NCBI GenBank assembly: GCA_964418605.1
Contig: CAYQLY010000004.1
Span: 124,001-188,000, forward strand
Reading direction: 5' to 3'
DNA: 64,000 bases
Source of the DNA: CAYQLY01 sp964418605
Lineage (GTDB): Bacteria > Bacteroidota > Bacteroidia > Cytophagales > Cyclobacteriaceae
Part shown: piece after piece, positions 24,419-33,555 of the stretch
How positions within the stretch are numbered: position 1 is the first letter of the stretch
Layout: the number at the start of each line of letters is the position of its first letter
Notes under the pieces: model-generated
What the model was told of the DNA's origin: nothing
The model's input: the letters and a program-made list of their open reading frames with translations, nothing else
The model's database searches: none
Translations under genes and position numbers: made by a program

Positions 24419-25618
24419 TTACTGAAGCTGGGCTAAGGCTGTTTTTATGCGATCAAATGCTTTTTGTAAATTTTCATCTGATGCCGCAAAAGATATGCGC
24501 ACACAATTAGGTTCACCGAAAGCTTCACCTGTTACAATAGACACATGCGCTTCATTTAATAGATACATACATAAATCTGTGGCGTTGCGAATAATTTGAT
24601 CTCTATATTTTTTACCTATGTATGAACTAATATCCGGGAAAACATAGAATGCACCATCTGGTACAGTCGTTTTTATTCCAGGAATTTGTTTTAATAGCTT
24701 GATCACCAATTCTCGTCGTCGAAGATACGCTTTCGTCATCTCGTGTGTTGGTGTTAAGTCTGATGTTAATGCTGCTAAAGCAGCACGTTGTGCAATAGAA
24801 CATGTTGCTGATGTAAATTGACCTTGGATTTTATCACATGCATTAGCGATAGCCAGAGGGGCTGCAAGATAACCTACACGCCAACCGGTCATAGCAAAAC
24901 CCTTTGAAAAACCATTGATCGTGATCACCTGGTCTTTTATAAAATCTAATGAACCAATACTAAAATATTCTTCTGTAAAGCAAATGTATTCGTAGATTTC
25001 ATCCGCAAGGATATATATAGATGGGTGTTTAGATATTACTTCAGCTATAGCTGTAAGTTCTTCTTTTGAAAATATAGCTCCAGTTGGATTGCAAGGCGAT
25101 GAATATATAATAGCTTTCGTTTGAGATGTAATTGCTTTTTTTATCTGATCAGCCGTTACTTTGAAATTATTTTCAAAACTACCATGAACAATTACAGGGA
25201 TACCTTCTGCGAATTTGACCATTTCTAAATAACTCACCCAATAAGGTGCAGCGATGATCACTTCATCTCCAGGATTGACTATGCATAATAAAGCATTAAT
25301 GATAGCTTGTTTAGCACCTGTAGAAACAACTATATTTTCGGCTTCAACCTTCAATTGATTATCTCTTTGTAGTTTTTCAGCAATAGCTTTTCGCAAGTCA
25401 AGATACCCAGCAACTGGTGGATAAAATGTATATCCTTCATCAATGGCTTTTTTAGCGGCCTCTTTAATGTGTGATGGAGTTTGAAAATCAGGTTCTCCAA
25501 AACTGAGGTTAATGACATCAATGCCTTTGGAGGCAAGTTCTCTAGCTTTTTTAGCCATGCCGATGGTTTGAGACTCATTCATTGTCATCAGGCGATCAGC
25601 AAGAATAGGTGTTTTCAT
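24419..25618 (-). CDS. Aspartate aminotransferase-like PLP enzyme
   Basis: A 399-residue class I/II aminotransferase of the bacterial aspartate aminotransferase (Ib) type. The PLP lysine is in NGFSKGFAMTGWRVGYL; other signatures are YSSPCNPTGAIFS, LADEIYEYICF and the terminal arginine region CVRISFA. It probably transfers amino groups between aspartate and 2-oxoglutarate in the cytoplasm; the specificity could be wider (prephenate included). It is the first of a two-gene unit with the heptose kinase. Confidence 0.9.
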   Translation of the reverse strand: MKTPILADRLMTMNESQTIGMAKKARELASKGIDVINLSFGEPDFQTPSHIKEAAKKAIDEGYTFYPPVAGYLDLRKAIAEKLQRDNQLKVEAENIVVSTGAKQAIINALLCIVNPGDEVIIAAPYWVSYLEMVKFAEGIPVIVHGSFENNFKVTADQIKKAITSQTKAIIYSSPCNPTGAIFSKEELTAIAEVISKHPSIYILADEIYEYICFTEEYFSIGSLDFIKDQVITINGFSKGFAMTGWRVGYLAAPLAIANACDKIQGQFTSATCSIAQRAALAALTSDLTPTHEMTKAYLRRRELVIKLLKQIPGIKTTVPDGAFYVFPDISSYIGKKYRDQIIRNATDLCMYLLNEAHVSIVTGEAFGEPNCVRISFAASDENLQKAFDRIKTALAQLQ

Positions 25619-25667
25619 ATAGTCCTAAATATACGGTCAAAAATACAGATTTTATAAGAAGCTGAAT

Positions 25668-26402
25668 TTATATTTTCTCTGCTATTATAATTAACCGATC
25701 GGAAGTTTCGGGATAGTACGGTTCTAGAGTATAAGAACCCATAATATCAAGTAATTTAAATGAAGATTGTTTTAAATAGTTCTCAAAATCAGCCGATGTA
25801 ATGAGCTGTACTTTTTCTGAAAAATGGTAGTTTTGCATACCATCTGTAACGTCTATTGTTTTTATAATAAAAGATTGTTCAATTTTTTTAGTGATTAAGA
25901 ATTCAACACCTTGAAGTGTTTTTTTTTCTTGTGCAACAATGTTCCTGCTTATTTTTACAGGATTAAAAAAATCGATAACCAATTTGCCGTTTTCCCTCAA
26001 GGCTTGATGTGCTGATTGAAGAACTTGTATATTTTCTTCTTCTTTTTCAAAATACCCAAAACTTGTAAATAGATTAAACACATAGTTAAAGGTGTTTATA
26101 AAAAGAGGGTAACGCATATCATGTTTCAAAAAAAGCAATTGATCATTGGCAAGCAAGCTAGCATGTTGAATATTTTGAGCTGATAGGTCAATGCCTACCA
26201 CGTTGTAGCCTTTCTGATTAAGATAAACGCTATGCCTCCCTTTTCCACAAGCTAAATCAAGAATACGATCAGTTGGTTGGATTTTAAAATAAGAGATCAG
26301 ATGATCTATAAGGCGTTTTGCATCTTGTATATCATGGTGTTGATATAAGATATGGTAATATCGTGAATCAAACCATTTTGAAAACCAGTCTTCTGATTTC
26401 AT
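25668..26402 (-). CDS. Class I SAM-dependent methyltransferase
   Basis: A 244-residue methyltransferase with the SAM-binding motif ILDLACGKGRHSVYL (about residues 45-59), VGIDLSAQN and a DFFNPVK post-motif. The N-terminus DWFSKWFDSRYYHILYQ is a conserved lead-in in a Bacteroidota subgroup of unknown substrate. It lies 49 bases upstream of the aminotransferase gene and may share its transcript. Confidence 0.82.
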   Translation of the reverse strand: MKSEDWFSKWFDSRYYHILYQHHDIQDAKRLIDHLISYFKIQPTDRILDLACGKGRHSVYLNQKGYNVVGIDLSAQNIQHASLLANDQLLFLKHDMRYPLFINTFNYVFNLFTSFGYFEKEEENIQVLQSAHQALRENGKLVIDFFNPVKISRNIVAQEKKTLQGVEFLITKKIEQSFIIKTIDVTDGMQNYHFSEKVQLITSADFENYLKQSSFKLLDIMGSYTLEPYYPETSDRLIIIAEKI

Positions 26403-26471
26403 ATCGTAAACAAAAATTCCTTCAAAAAAGTATTCTCTTTTCTGAAGGAATTAAATTATAAAAAATAATTT

Positions 26472-27140
26472 TTATTTCAGTTGAGAAAGCTTTAGTTTTT
26501 TAGCTTCGACTACTTTTTTTACCTTTTCTACTTCTGTAAGGAGCGCAGCTTTGTCAAGCTTGTTTTGTTCGATAGCTTTTTCTAACTCTATTTTTTCAAT
26601 TCCATTTTGCTGAAGACTTTGCTCCAGTTTTAATTTTTCTTTTTTATTGTCTTCCAGGTCAGCTTGTAATTTTTCTCCTCCTGTTATTTTTCGTTGGTAT
26701 TCTTTATTGGTGTTTAAAATCACAGATTCTGCTTCTGAAATTTGAGTTTCGAGATCCTTTTTATACATATCTAAACAAAAATTGTAAACAAACTCTTTTA
26801 CGTTTTTGGCATTTTGTTTAGTTCCAATCCATATAGAGGTAGCGCCTGTTTCAGATGTTAGTTCCGCATATACATCGATAAGGTCTGATGAGAAAGAAGG
26901 AATGCTGGCACCTATGACTACATAGGGTGGTCTGTTTTTTTCTACTTTACCATATTTTTTTAGTTCTTTTAACAATGCACTTTCAGTAGTTGTGAAATCA
27001 AATAGTACTTTTGCAGAAGCTCCTTTCATATCATAGCCTTCTATTTTTCGCTTCCCTTCTGTAACAGTTATTTTAACCTCTTGAGCTATGCCACTTACAT
27101 GAAGAAGCATACTTACTATAAATAAATTAATTATTTTCAT
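26472..27140 (-). CDS. Exported protein with C-terminal coiled coil
   Basis: A 222-residue protein with a signal peptide (MKIINLFIVSMLLHVSGIAQ). Residues 20-125 form a mixed alpha/beta globular domain, and residues 130-222 form a Lys/Glu-rich coiled coil. Bacteroidota proteins like this are annotated as hypothetical; function unknown. It is divergent from the SDR39U1-like gene. Confidence 0.65.
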   Translation of the reverse strand: MKIINLFIVSMLLHVSGIAQEVKITVTEGKRKIEGYDMKGASAKVLFDFTTTESALLKELKKYGKVEKNRPPYVVIGASIPSFSSDLIDVYAELTSETGATSIWIGTKQNAKNVKEFVYNFCLDMYKKDLETQISEAESVILNTNKEYQRKITGGEKLQADLEDNKKEKLKLEQSLQQNGIEKIELEKAIEQNKLDKAALLTEVEKVKKVVEAKKLKLSQLK

Positions 27141-27160
27141 GTTTTTAATATTTGCTGGAT

Positions 27161-27168
27161 TATGTTTG
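27161..27168 (+). promoter_or_regulatory. -7 element TATGTTTG before the SDR gene
   Basis: TATGTTTG matches TAnnTTTG and lies 38 bases before the ATG at 27206. I see no TTG at the expected distance, so only the -7 half is supported. Confidence 0.4.
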
Positions 27169-27205
27169 TAAATATAACAAGTCGTTTTAACATTTCAACT
27201 ATTTG

Positions 27206-28123
27206 ATGAAGAATGTATTGATTACCGGTGGAACCGGACTTGTTGGAAAACGTCTTGCAGTGATGTTGATTGAGAGAGGTTATAATGTCTCTGTCTTGTC
27301 TAGAAAAAAGAACAGTAAACCTCAACCTGGCCAACCCGTATCATTTTATTGGGATCCATCAAAAAGGGAAATAGAAACAGAGGCATTATCGTCAGCTACT
27401 TATCTTATTCATTTAGCAGGTGAAAATATTGGAAAAAAAAGATGGACAAAAAAACGTAAAGAAGAACTTGTAAAAAGTAGAGTATGGTCTACGCGTTTTT
27501 TATGCGATCAATTAAACCAATCACGTCATACTATTCAAACAGTTGTCTGCGCATCAGCTATAGGTTTTTATGGATTAGAACCTGAAGGTGTATGCACAGA
27601 AAATTCACCTGTTGGGATTGATTTTCTTGCAACACTTACACGTGATTGGGAAAAAGAGATGGATTTATTTAGAAGTACAGTTAAACAAGTGTCTATTCTG
27701 CGCACAGGTATTGTATTAAGTCGCGATGGAGGTCTGTTGCCTCAATTAATAAAAAGCTTTGTTTTACGCTTAGCTTTTCTTCCACATAAGAAAAACCCTT
27801 ATCTTTCATGGATTCATATCGATGATTTATGCCAGTTAATTGTATATCTAATAGAAAATAAAGCCTCGGCTGATGTATACAATGCTGTCGCACCTCAACC
27901 GGTTACGCTGCGTGAGTTTTTAAAAGAAGTTGCTCGTGTGATGAGTAAAAAGATTTTTTTTGTTTTGCTACCTAGTTGTTTATTAGAATTTCTATTAGGT
28001 GAACGTGCATGTTTGTTCACAGCATCAGCTCGTATAAGCAGTCAGAAAATTCAAGAAACAGGATTTTCTTTTCAATGGAAAACAATTCAGTCTGCTTTGA
28101 ATAATTTATTTTCAAAAAAATAA
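27206..28123 (+). CDS. TIGR01777-type SDR (SDR39U1/YfcH-like)
   Basis: A 305-residue NAD(P)-binding epimerase-family protein. Seen: VLITGGTGLVGKRLA at the N-terminus, HLAGENIGKKRWTKKRKEEL (diagnostic of the family), CASAIGFYG and the C-terminal NAVAPQPVTLREF then LLGERA. The family (E. coli YfcH, human SDR39U1) is of unknown substrate. An in-frame TTG at 27203 precedes the ATG at 27206; the ATG is preferred. It converges on a small lipoprotein gene. Confidence 0.85.
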   Translation: MKNVLITGGTGLVGKRLAVMLIERGYNVSVLSRKKNSKPQPGQPVSFYWDPSKREIETEALSSATYLIHLAGENIGKKRWTKKRKEELVKSRVWSTRFLCDQLNQSRHTIQTVVCASAIGFYGLEPEGVCTENSPVGIDFLATLTRDWEKEMDLFRSTVKQVSILRTGIVLSRDGGLLPQLIKSFVLRLAFLPHKKNPYLSWIHIDDLCQLIVYLIENKASADVYNAVAPQPVTLREFLKEVARVMSKKIFFVLLPSCLLEFLLGERACLFTASARISSQKIQETGFSFQWKTIQSALNNLFSKK

Positions 28124-28237
28124 ATCAAAGAAACAACTTTACAGATTCATCATAGACTATTGCTAAATATAAATAAAGATAAACAAAAATTTATCCTTGT
28201 TTAGAAACAGGAGCTATGGGTTTTTTATAGAAAAGTC

Positions 28238-28280
28238 ATTATAAAACCCTATCCTTTATATAAAGACAGGGTTTTATAAT
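28238..28280. terminator. Bidirectional hairpin between convergent genes
   Basis: ATTATAAAACCCT at 28238-28250 pairs perfectly with 28268-28280 (13-bp stem); the loop holds a further CTTTATATAAAG palindrome. It lies between the SDR gene and the small lipoprotein gene, which point toward each other. Confidence 0.75.
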
Positions 28281-28297
28281 TTAGATTGTAGATGGAA

Positions 28298-28534
28298 TTA
28301 TCTTTTATCACAAGGTTTATAAATAGCACCTGTGGCAAAATCAACTATAATGCCTGGCCAGAATAATATAGCATCTGCAATAAGAGCACCTACGCGAACT
28401 TGTCTGGAAGGTTTGCCTTCTGCAGGTCTAGTTCTTTGGCACTCACTTATTGGTCCCCCAAAAACTGTTGCACATGAGCTTAAAGAAGCTGCAATTGCAA
28501 CTATTGCTGTAAATTTTAAAATCATTGTTTTCAT
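28298..28534 (-). CDS. Small YceK-like lipoprotein
   Basis: A 78-residue lipoprotein with signal KFTAIVAIAASLSSCATVFG and a hydrophobic C-terminal stretch VGALIADAILFWPGIIVDFA. The layout (lipobox, short polar loop, VxDxxxxPxxxxD-like hydrophobic segment) resembles the YceK/YidQ family of small outer-membrane lipoproteins, but that is inference. An ATG at 28642 would add 36 residues; the one at 28534 begins directly with the signal. Confidence 0.65.
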   Translation of the reverse strand: MKTMILKFTAIVAIAASLSSCATVFGGPISECQRTRPAEGKPSRQVRVGALIADAILFWPGIIVDFATGAIYKPCDKR

Positions 28535-28690
28535 AAAAAAAGAGTTATAATTTTGATCAAAGTTAAAATTAAAATTGAAACGAAGATAAATTAAAAAGGT
28601 TTTTTTTAGGACAAAAATATATATAAGCCGTGTTTGCAACATGGTTGCTAGTTTGACCTCAAGTAACTTAAAATCTATATATTTTGTTTG

Positions 28691-28720
28691 TTGAAAAATC
28701 TAAAATCTTCTCTAAATTCG
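28691..28720 (+). promoter_or_regulatory. Promoter of fumC
   Basis: TTG at 28691-28693 and TAAATTCG at 28713-28720 (one base off TAnnTTTG) with 19 bases between. The ATG of fumC follows 22 bases later. Confidence 0.5.
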
Positions 28721-28742
28721 TCCCTGTTAAATACTATCATTC

Positions 28743-30137
28743 ATGAACTATCGCATCGAAAAAGACACCATGGGAAACGTACAAGTTCCTGAGGATGTCT
28801 ACTGGGGGGCACAGACACAACGCTCAAAAGAAAATTTTACTATTGGAGGCCACCTGATGCCTATTGAAGTCATTCGTGCATTTGCTATTCTTAAAAAAGC
28901 AGCAGCACAAGCCAACCATGAACTAGGTGTGTTAACAAAAGATAAATTGGATATTATCGCTAAGGTATGTGATGAAATTTTAGCTGGTCAACTGGATAAC
29001 CAATTCCCATTAGTTGTTTGGCAAACTGGATCTGGCACACAAAGCAACATGAATGTAAATGAAGTCATTGCTAATCGAGCCCATGTCTTGTTAGGTGGAA
29101 AGCTTACTGATGAAAAGAAAAAAATTCATCCCAATGATGATGTCAACAAATCACAATCTTCTAATGATACATTTCCTACGGCTATGCATATCGCAGCCTA
29201 TCAGCTTATTATTCAACATACTATTCCACATATACAAAAGCTTCGGGATACATTACATGAAAAAGCAAATACATTTAAATCTATTGTGAAAATTGGCCGT
29301 ACGCATTTAATGGATGCTACACCTGTTACATTAGGTCAAGAATTTTCTGCTTTTGTAGCCCAACTTGATTATGGTATAAAAGCATTAAAAAACACATTGA
29401 GTCATCTTTCAGAACTAGCATTGGGTGGTACAGCTGTAGGCACAGGATTGAATACACCACCTGGTTATGCTGAGTTAGTTGCTAAAAAAATAGCTATACT
29501 TACTGGATGTCCTTTTATAACGGCTCCTAACAAATTTGAATCTCTTGCCTCACATGATGCCATGGTGGAGACATCCGGAGCACTTAAGCAATTAGCTGTA
29601 AGCTTGTTCAAAATCGCCAACGATATTCGTTTGCTTGCTTCGGGGCCACGTTGTGGTATTGGTGAAATCTTAATTCCTGAAAATGAACCGGGTTCTTCCA
29701 TTATGCCAGGCAAAGTTAATCCCACTCAGTGCGAAGCTATGACGATGGTTTGCGCCCAAGTTATTGGCAATGATGTAGCCATTTCTATTGGTGGCATGAA
29801 TGGCCATTTTCAATTGAATGTATTTAAGCCTGTTATCATATTCAACTTACTCATGTCTGCTCGACTACTTGGTGATGCTTGTGATTCATTTAATAAACAT
29901 TGCGCAGCAGGTATTGAACCTCATGTACAGGCGATTGATAAAAATTTAGAAAACTCGTTGATGCTTGTCACTGCACTTAATACTCATATTGGCTATGACA
30001 ATGCTGCAAAAATTGCTAAGAAAGCACATCATGATGGAACAACACTGAGAGAAGCAGCTATTGCATTAGGATTAGTAACGAATGAACAATTTGATCAATG
30101 GGTTATTGCTAAAGATATGGTAGGAGGCTTAAAGTAA
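28743..30137 (+). CDS. fumC: Fumarate hydratase class II
   Basis: A 464-residue iron-independent fumarase of the TCA cycle that hydrates fumarate to malate. The superfamily signature GSSIMPGKVNPTQ, GSGTQSNMNVNE, NDTFPTAMHIA and GRTHLMDATPVTLGQE are all present, and length is normal. Class II fumarases belong to the aspartase/fumarase fold; aspartase is an alternative but TGSGTQSNMNVNEVIANRA and the overall fit favour FumC. It stands alone, followed by a SPOR protein gene. Confidence 0.95.
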   Translation: MNYRIEKDTMGNVQVPEDVYWGAQTQRSKENFTIGGHLMPIEVIRAFAILKKAAAQANHELGVLTKDKLDIIAKVCDEILAGQLDNQFPLVVWQTGSGTQSNMNVNEVIANRAHVLLGGKLTDEKKKIHPNDDVNKSQSSNDTFPTAMHIAAYQLIIQHTIPHIQKLRDTLHEKANTFKSIVKIGRTHLMDATPVTLGQEFSAFVAQLDYGIKALKNTLSHLSELALGGTAVGTGLNTPPGYAELVAKKIAILTGCPFITAPNKFESLASHDAMVETSGALKQLAVSLFKIANDIRLLASGPRCGIGEILIPENEPGSSIMPGKVNPTQCEAMTMVCAQVIGNDVAISIGGMNGHFQLNVFKPVIIFNLLMSARLLGDACDSFNKHCAAGIEPHVQAIDKNLENSLMLVTALNTHIGYDNAAKIAKKAHHDGTTLREAAIALGLVTNEQFDQWVIAKDMVGGLK

Positions 30138-30208
30138 ATTTTTAGTAAAAAATTTTATTTTTTACAATATATTTATGTAGATTGCGTAACTGATTAAAAT
30201 TTGAGTAT

Positions 30209-30847
30209 ATGAAAAATAAACTTTTTATAGTATGTGTACTTGTGGTAAGCTATTTGGCTTATGCACCTGAAGCATTTTCTAAACTATCAAAGGCAGAGAA
30301 AAAAGAAGCAAAAAGACTTCGCAAACAAGCTAAAGCATTGATCAAAAAAGATCCATTTGCTTTTAAAAAGATGACGGAAGAAAGCAAGTCATTGCGTGGA
30401 GAAGTAGCTTCATTAACTGCACGGGTTGAAGAATTAGAAAATCAGATTCAAGATAAAGACAATCAATTAGCGGAGTCTAAACGAATTATTGAACAACAAA
30501 GCAACCGTTTGAATGAAATTCAAAATGAATCACAAAACATAAATGCCAAGTACATCAAAGGACTTGTATTTAGAGTTCAAATTGGCGCATTCCGAAAAAA
30601 AGATTTGACAAAGTATTTTGATAATAATCCCAATTTTGGAGGAGAAGTAGATGCGGATGGGATAAAAAAGTATACTTTGGGTTATTTTCGGGACTATTGG
30701 CAAGCAGATACATTCAAAAAGTATCTCAGAGAAATGGGTGTAAAAGATGCTTGGATTGTGCCGTATCGAGATGGTGTACGCATCGAAATGAAAGACGCAT
30801 TAAACGGACAACCTATCAAGAAAACTACTGAAGAGAGTACTTTCTAA
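30209..30847 (+). CDS. Exported coiled-coil protein with SPOR-like domain
   Basis: A 212-residue exported protein. A signal peptide (about 1-24) is followed by a basic helical region (KLSKAEKKEAKRLRKQAK), a coiled coil at about 60-115, and a C-terminal SPOR-like domain (VFRVQIGAFRKKDL, then KYTLGYFRDYWQADTFKKYL, then AWIVPYRDG). SPOR domains bind peptidoglycan with denuded glycan strands, so it may act at the division site or cell wall. A strong terminator follows. Confidence 0.75.
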   Translation: MKNKLFIVCVLVVSYLAYAPEAFSKLSKAEKKEAKRLRKQAKALIKKDPFAFKKMTEESKSLRGEVASLTARVEELENQIQDKDNQLAESKRIIEQQSNRLNEIQNESQNINAKYIKGLVFRVQIGAFRKKDLTKYFDNNPNFGGEVDADGIKKYTLGYFRDYWQADTFKKYLREMGVKDAWIVPYRDGVRIEMKDALNGQPIKKTTEESTF

Positions 30848-30869
30848 CAAGTAATTTAAAAGCATAAAT

Positions 30870-30908
30870 AAAGAGCAATATAAAACACATATTGCTCTTT
30901 ATTTTTTA
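30870..30908 (+). terminator. Strong intrinsic terminator
   Basis: AAAGAGCAATAT at 30870-30881 pairs perfectly with 30889-30900 across a 7-base loop, followed by ATTTTTTA. It closes the SPOR gene just before the recJ promoter. Confidence 0.85.
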
Positions 30909-30914
30909 TCTTTG
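30907..30914 (+). promoter_or_regulatory. -7 element TATCTTTG of recJ
   Basis: TATCTTTG fits TAnnTTTG exactly and lies 20 bases before the recJ ATG, directly after the terminator T-run. No clear TTG is seen 19 bases upstream, since the terminator occupies that space. Confidence 0.5.
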
Positions 30915-30933
30915 GGCACTATAAAAAACTTCT

Positions 30934-32634
30934 ATGCAAAAAAGATGGATTTGTTCACCTTCTCCAAAAAACGCAATAATAGAAGAACTATCGCAAGCCA
31001 TTCGTGTCAATCATACACTTTCTTCTATCTTAATTCAACGAGGCATTTCTACATTTGATCAAGCCAAGCATTTTTTTCGCCCCTCGCTTGATCAACTTCA
31101 TGACCCGTTTATGATGAAGAATATGAAAGAGGCTGTTGATCGGCTTCAAAAAGCGATTGATAAAAAAGAAAAAATTATAGTGTATGGTGATTACGATGTG
31201 GATGGTACGAGCTCTGTTGCATTGATTTACTCTTTTTTAAAATCCATTTATTCTTCCATTGATTTTTATATACCAGACCGACAGGTAGAAGGATATGGCG
31301 TCTCTTTGCAAGGTATTGAATGGGCAAGCCAGCAAGGTTGCTCTTTACTCATTACAGTAGATTGTGGTATTAAGGATTTTTCCGCTATTCAGTATGCGTC
31401 TTCATTAGGTATCGAATCTATCATTTGTGATCACCACATACCAACAGGTGATTTACCACCAGCAATAGCTATTCTTAATCCGAAGCAACCCACATGCCCG
31501 TATCCGTATAAAGAACTCTCTGGTTGTGGGGTTGCCTTTAAACTTCTATCTGCATTTTGTCAAGAAAACAAATTAGAACCGAATTCTTTGTATAAGTTAT
31601 TGGATTTGGTAGCAGTAAGCATTGCTTCAGATATTGTTCCTATTACAGGTGAAAATAGATTATTAATGTATCATGGCTTGAATGCATTAAATACAGCTCC
31701 CTCATTAGGCTTAAGTGCGTTAATGGCTATAGCCGGATTACATTCACCAATAGATGTCAGCGATATTGTATTTGGTATAGCTCCTCGTATTAATGCCGCT
31801 GGAAGACTGGGACATGCTTCACAAGCTGTTCAACTACTTCTTGCTCAAACAGAGTCTGAGGCAAGTGTTCTTGCAAAAAAACTTCATGAACAAAATGCCG
31901 TACGTCGTACATATGATCTTCAAATGACCCAGGAGGCGCTTGCGCTTATTGAAAATAATAAAGAAAAAAAAGAAGCAAAGTCAACCGTTTTATTTAAAGA
32001 AGACTGGCATAAAGGCGTAATTGGTATCGTGGCATCACGATGTGTTGAAAAATATTACCGGCCTACAATTATATTAACTGCTTCTAATGAAAAAGCTGTG
32101 GGTTCAGCACGTTCTGTAGACGGATTCGATATTCATGAAGCAATCACAGCATGTTCAGATCTATTGGAAAAATACGGCGGGCATCAATATGCAGCAGGGC
32201 TTACGTTGCCTATTGATCGAGTAGATGATTTTAGTAAACGATTTGAAGAGGTTGTTTCTAATACAATTGCAGAAGAACAACTTATTCCTTTAATTGAGGT
32301 TGATTTGCTTATTCAACTCAAACTTATTAACAGCAAATTTTATACTATTCTTCAGCAAATGGCGCCTTTCGGACCTGGAAATAAAAGACCTGTATTTGTG
32401 GCTGAAGATGTTTTCTGTGTCTCTCCACCTATTGTGTTGAAACAAGAGCATTTGAAGTTAAGAGTTAAACAAGATGATTCTTATACATTTGACGCTATTG
32501 GTTTTGGTCTTGGTCATTATATAACAGTATTACAATCCGGCAAACCATTTGATATATGCTTCACAATACAGGAAAATACATTTAATGGAAATACAAGTTT
32601 GCAGCTTAGTATAAAAGATATTCGAACAAAATAA
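30934..32634 (+). CDS. recJ: Single-strand DNA exonuclease RecJ
   Basis: A 566-residue 5'-3' single-strand DNA exonuclease that works in recombination and mismatch repair. Motifs: the DHH-type phosphoesterase signatures YGDYDVDGTSSV, DHHIP (CDHHIPTGDLPPA), ISAAGRLG-like INAAGRLG, and a C-terminal DHHA1/OB region with GSARSVDGFDIHEA and YGGHQYAAGLT. Length is normal for RecJ. It is transcribed from its own promoter and is followed 90 bases later by lptB. Confidence 0.93.
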   Translation: MQKRWICSPSPKNAIIEELSQAIRVNHTLSSILIQRGISTFDQAKHFFRPSLDQLHDPFMMKNMKEAVDRLQKAIDKKEKIIVYGDYDVDGTSSVALIYSFLKSIYSSIDFYIPDRQVEGYGVSLQGIEWASQQGCSLLITVDCGIKDFSAIQYASSLGIESIICDHHIPTGDLPPAIAILNPKQPTCPYPYKELSGCGVAFKLLSAFCQENKLEPNSLYKLLDLVAVSIASDIVPITGENRLLMYHGLNALNTAPSLGLSALMAIAGLHSPIDVSDIVFGIAPRINAAGRLGHASQAVQLLLAQTESEASVLAKKLHEQNAVRRTYDLQMTQEALALIENNKEKKEAKSTVLFKEDWHKGVIGIVASRCVEKYYRPTIILTASNEKAVGSARSVDGFDIHEAITACSDLLEKYGGHQYAAGLTLPIDRVDDFSKRFEEVVSNTIAEEQLIPLIEVDLLIQLKLINSKFYTILQQMAPFGPGNKRPVFVAEDVFCVSPPIVLKQEHLKLRVKQDDSYTFDAIGFGLGHYITVLQSGKPFDICFTIQENTFNGNTSLQLSIKDIRTK

Positions 32635-32723
32635 ACACATTTCGTGTTTAAGATATAAAAACTGTATCAACTCATATAAAACACCTAAATTTATAACCTA
32701 ATCATTTTACAGTTTGATCCGAC

Positions 32724-33476
32724 ATGCTACTTTGCGCAGAAAATCTCTATAAAAAGTACAAATCTAGACTGGTTGTCAATAATGTATCCGTTCAAGTACA
32801 ACAAGGTGAAATTGTTGGATTGCTAGGGCCAAATGGTGCAGGAAAAACCACCACCTTTTATATGGTAGTTGGTTTAATTAAACCTAATGCAGGAAAAATT
32901 TTTTTAGATCAAGAAGAAATTACAGAATTGCCTATGTACAAAAGAGCTCGAAAAGGTGTAGGTTATTTAGCTCAAGAAGCTTCTGTTTTTCGAAAATTAA
33001 CAGTTGAAGAAAATTTAATGGCTGTTTTAGAAATGTCAGATCTTACTAAAGCAGAGCAAAAAGAAAGAATGGAAAGCCTCTTAGAGGAATTTAGTTTAAC
33101 ACATGTTCGAAAAAACTTGGGTATTGTATTGTCTGGTGGTGAACGACGTCGAACCGAAATAGCTCGAGCACTAGCTGTAGATCCAAGCTTTATTTTACTG
33201 GATGAACCTTTTGCAGGAGTAGATCCGATAGCTGTGGAAGAAATCCAAACTATTGTTTCTAAATTAAAAAATCGCAACATAGGTATTTTGATCACAGACC
33301 ACAATGTGGATGAGACACTTTCTATCACAGATCGTGCGTATTTATTGTTTGAAGGCAAAATTCTAAAAGCAGGTACTGCCGAGGAGTTGGCAGCTGATGA
33401 ACAAGTCAGACGTGTTTATTTAGGGAAAAATTTCGAGTTGAAAAAGAAAAACTTAACAACGGAAACAATTAAATAA
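32724..33476 (+). CDS. lptB: LPS export ABC ATPase LptB
   Basis: A 250-residue cytoplasmic ATPase that powers LPS extraction by LptFGC. Walker A GPNGAGKTTTFYMVVGL, the Q-loop GYLAQEASVFRKLTVEENL (the characteristic LptB extension), signature LSGGERRRTEIARAL, Walker B FILLDEPFAGVDPIAVEEI and the switch ITDHNV are all in place. The SVFRKLTV segment distinguishes it from amino acid transporters of the LivF type. lptA, lptC, lptF and lptG are not in the window. Confidence 0.93.
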   Translation: MLLCAENLYKKYKSRLVVNNVSVQVQQGEIVGLLGPNGAGKTTTFYMVVGLIKPNAGKIFLDQEEITELPMYKRARKGVGYLAQEASVFRKLTVEENLMAVLEMSDLTKAEQKERMESLLEEFSLTHVRKNLGIVLSGGERRRTEIARALAVDPSFILLDEPFAGVDPIAVEEIQTIVSKLKNRNIGILITDHNVDETLSITDRAYLLFEGKILKAGTAEELAADEQVRRVYLGKNFELKKKNLTTETIK

Positions 33477-33514
33477 ACCTATACTTCTTTCTCTTTAATT
33501 AAACCTAAAATAAG

Positions 33515-33522
33515 TATCTTTG
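33515..33522 (+). promoter_or_regulatory. -7 element TATCTTTG of the DUF1015 gene
   Basis: TATCTTTG matches TAnnTTTG and lies 34 bases before the ATG at 33556. It overlaps the earlier in-frame start at 33520, which supports the later ATG as the real start. Confidence 0.5.
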
Positions 33523-33555
33523 ACAACTTCTGCTAATCAGAAGTCTTTTATTTTT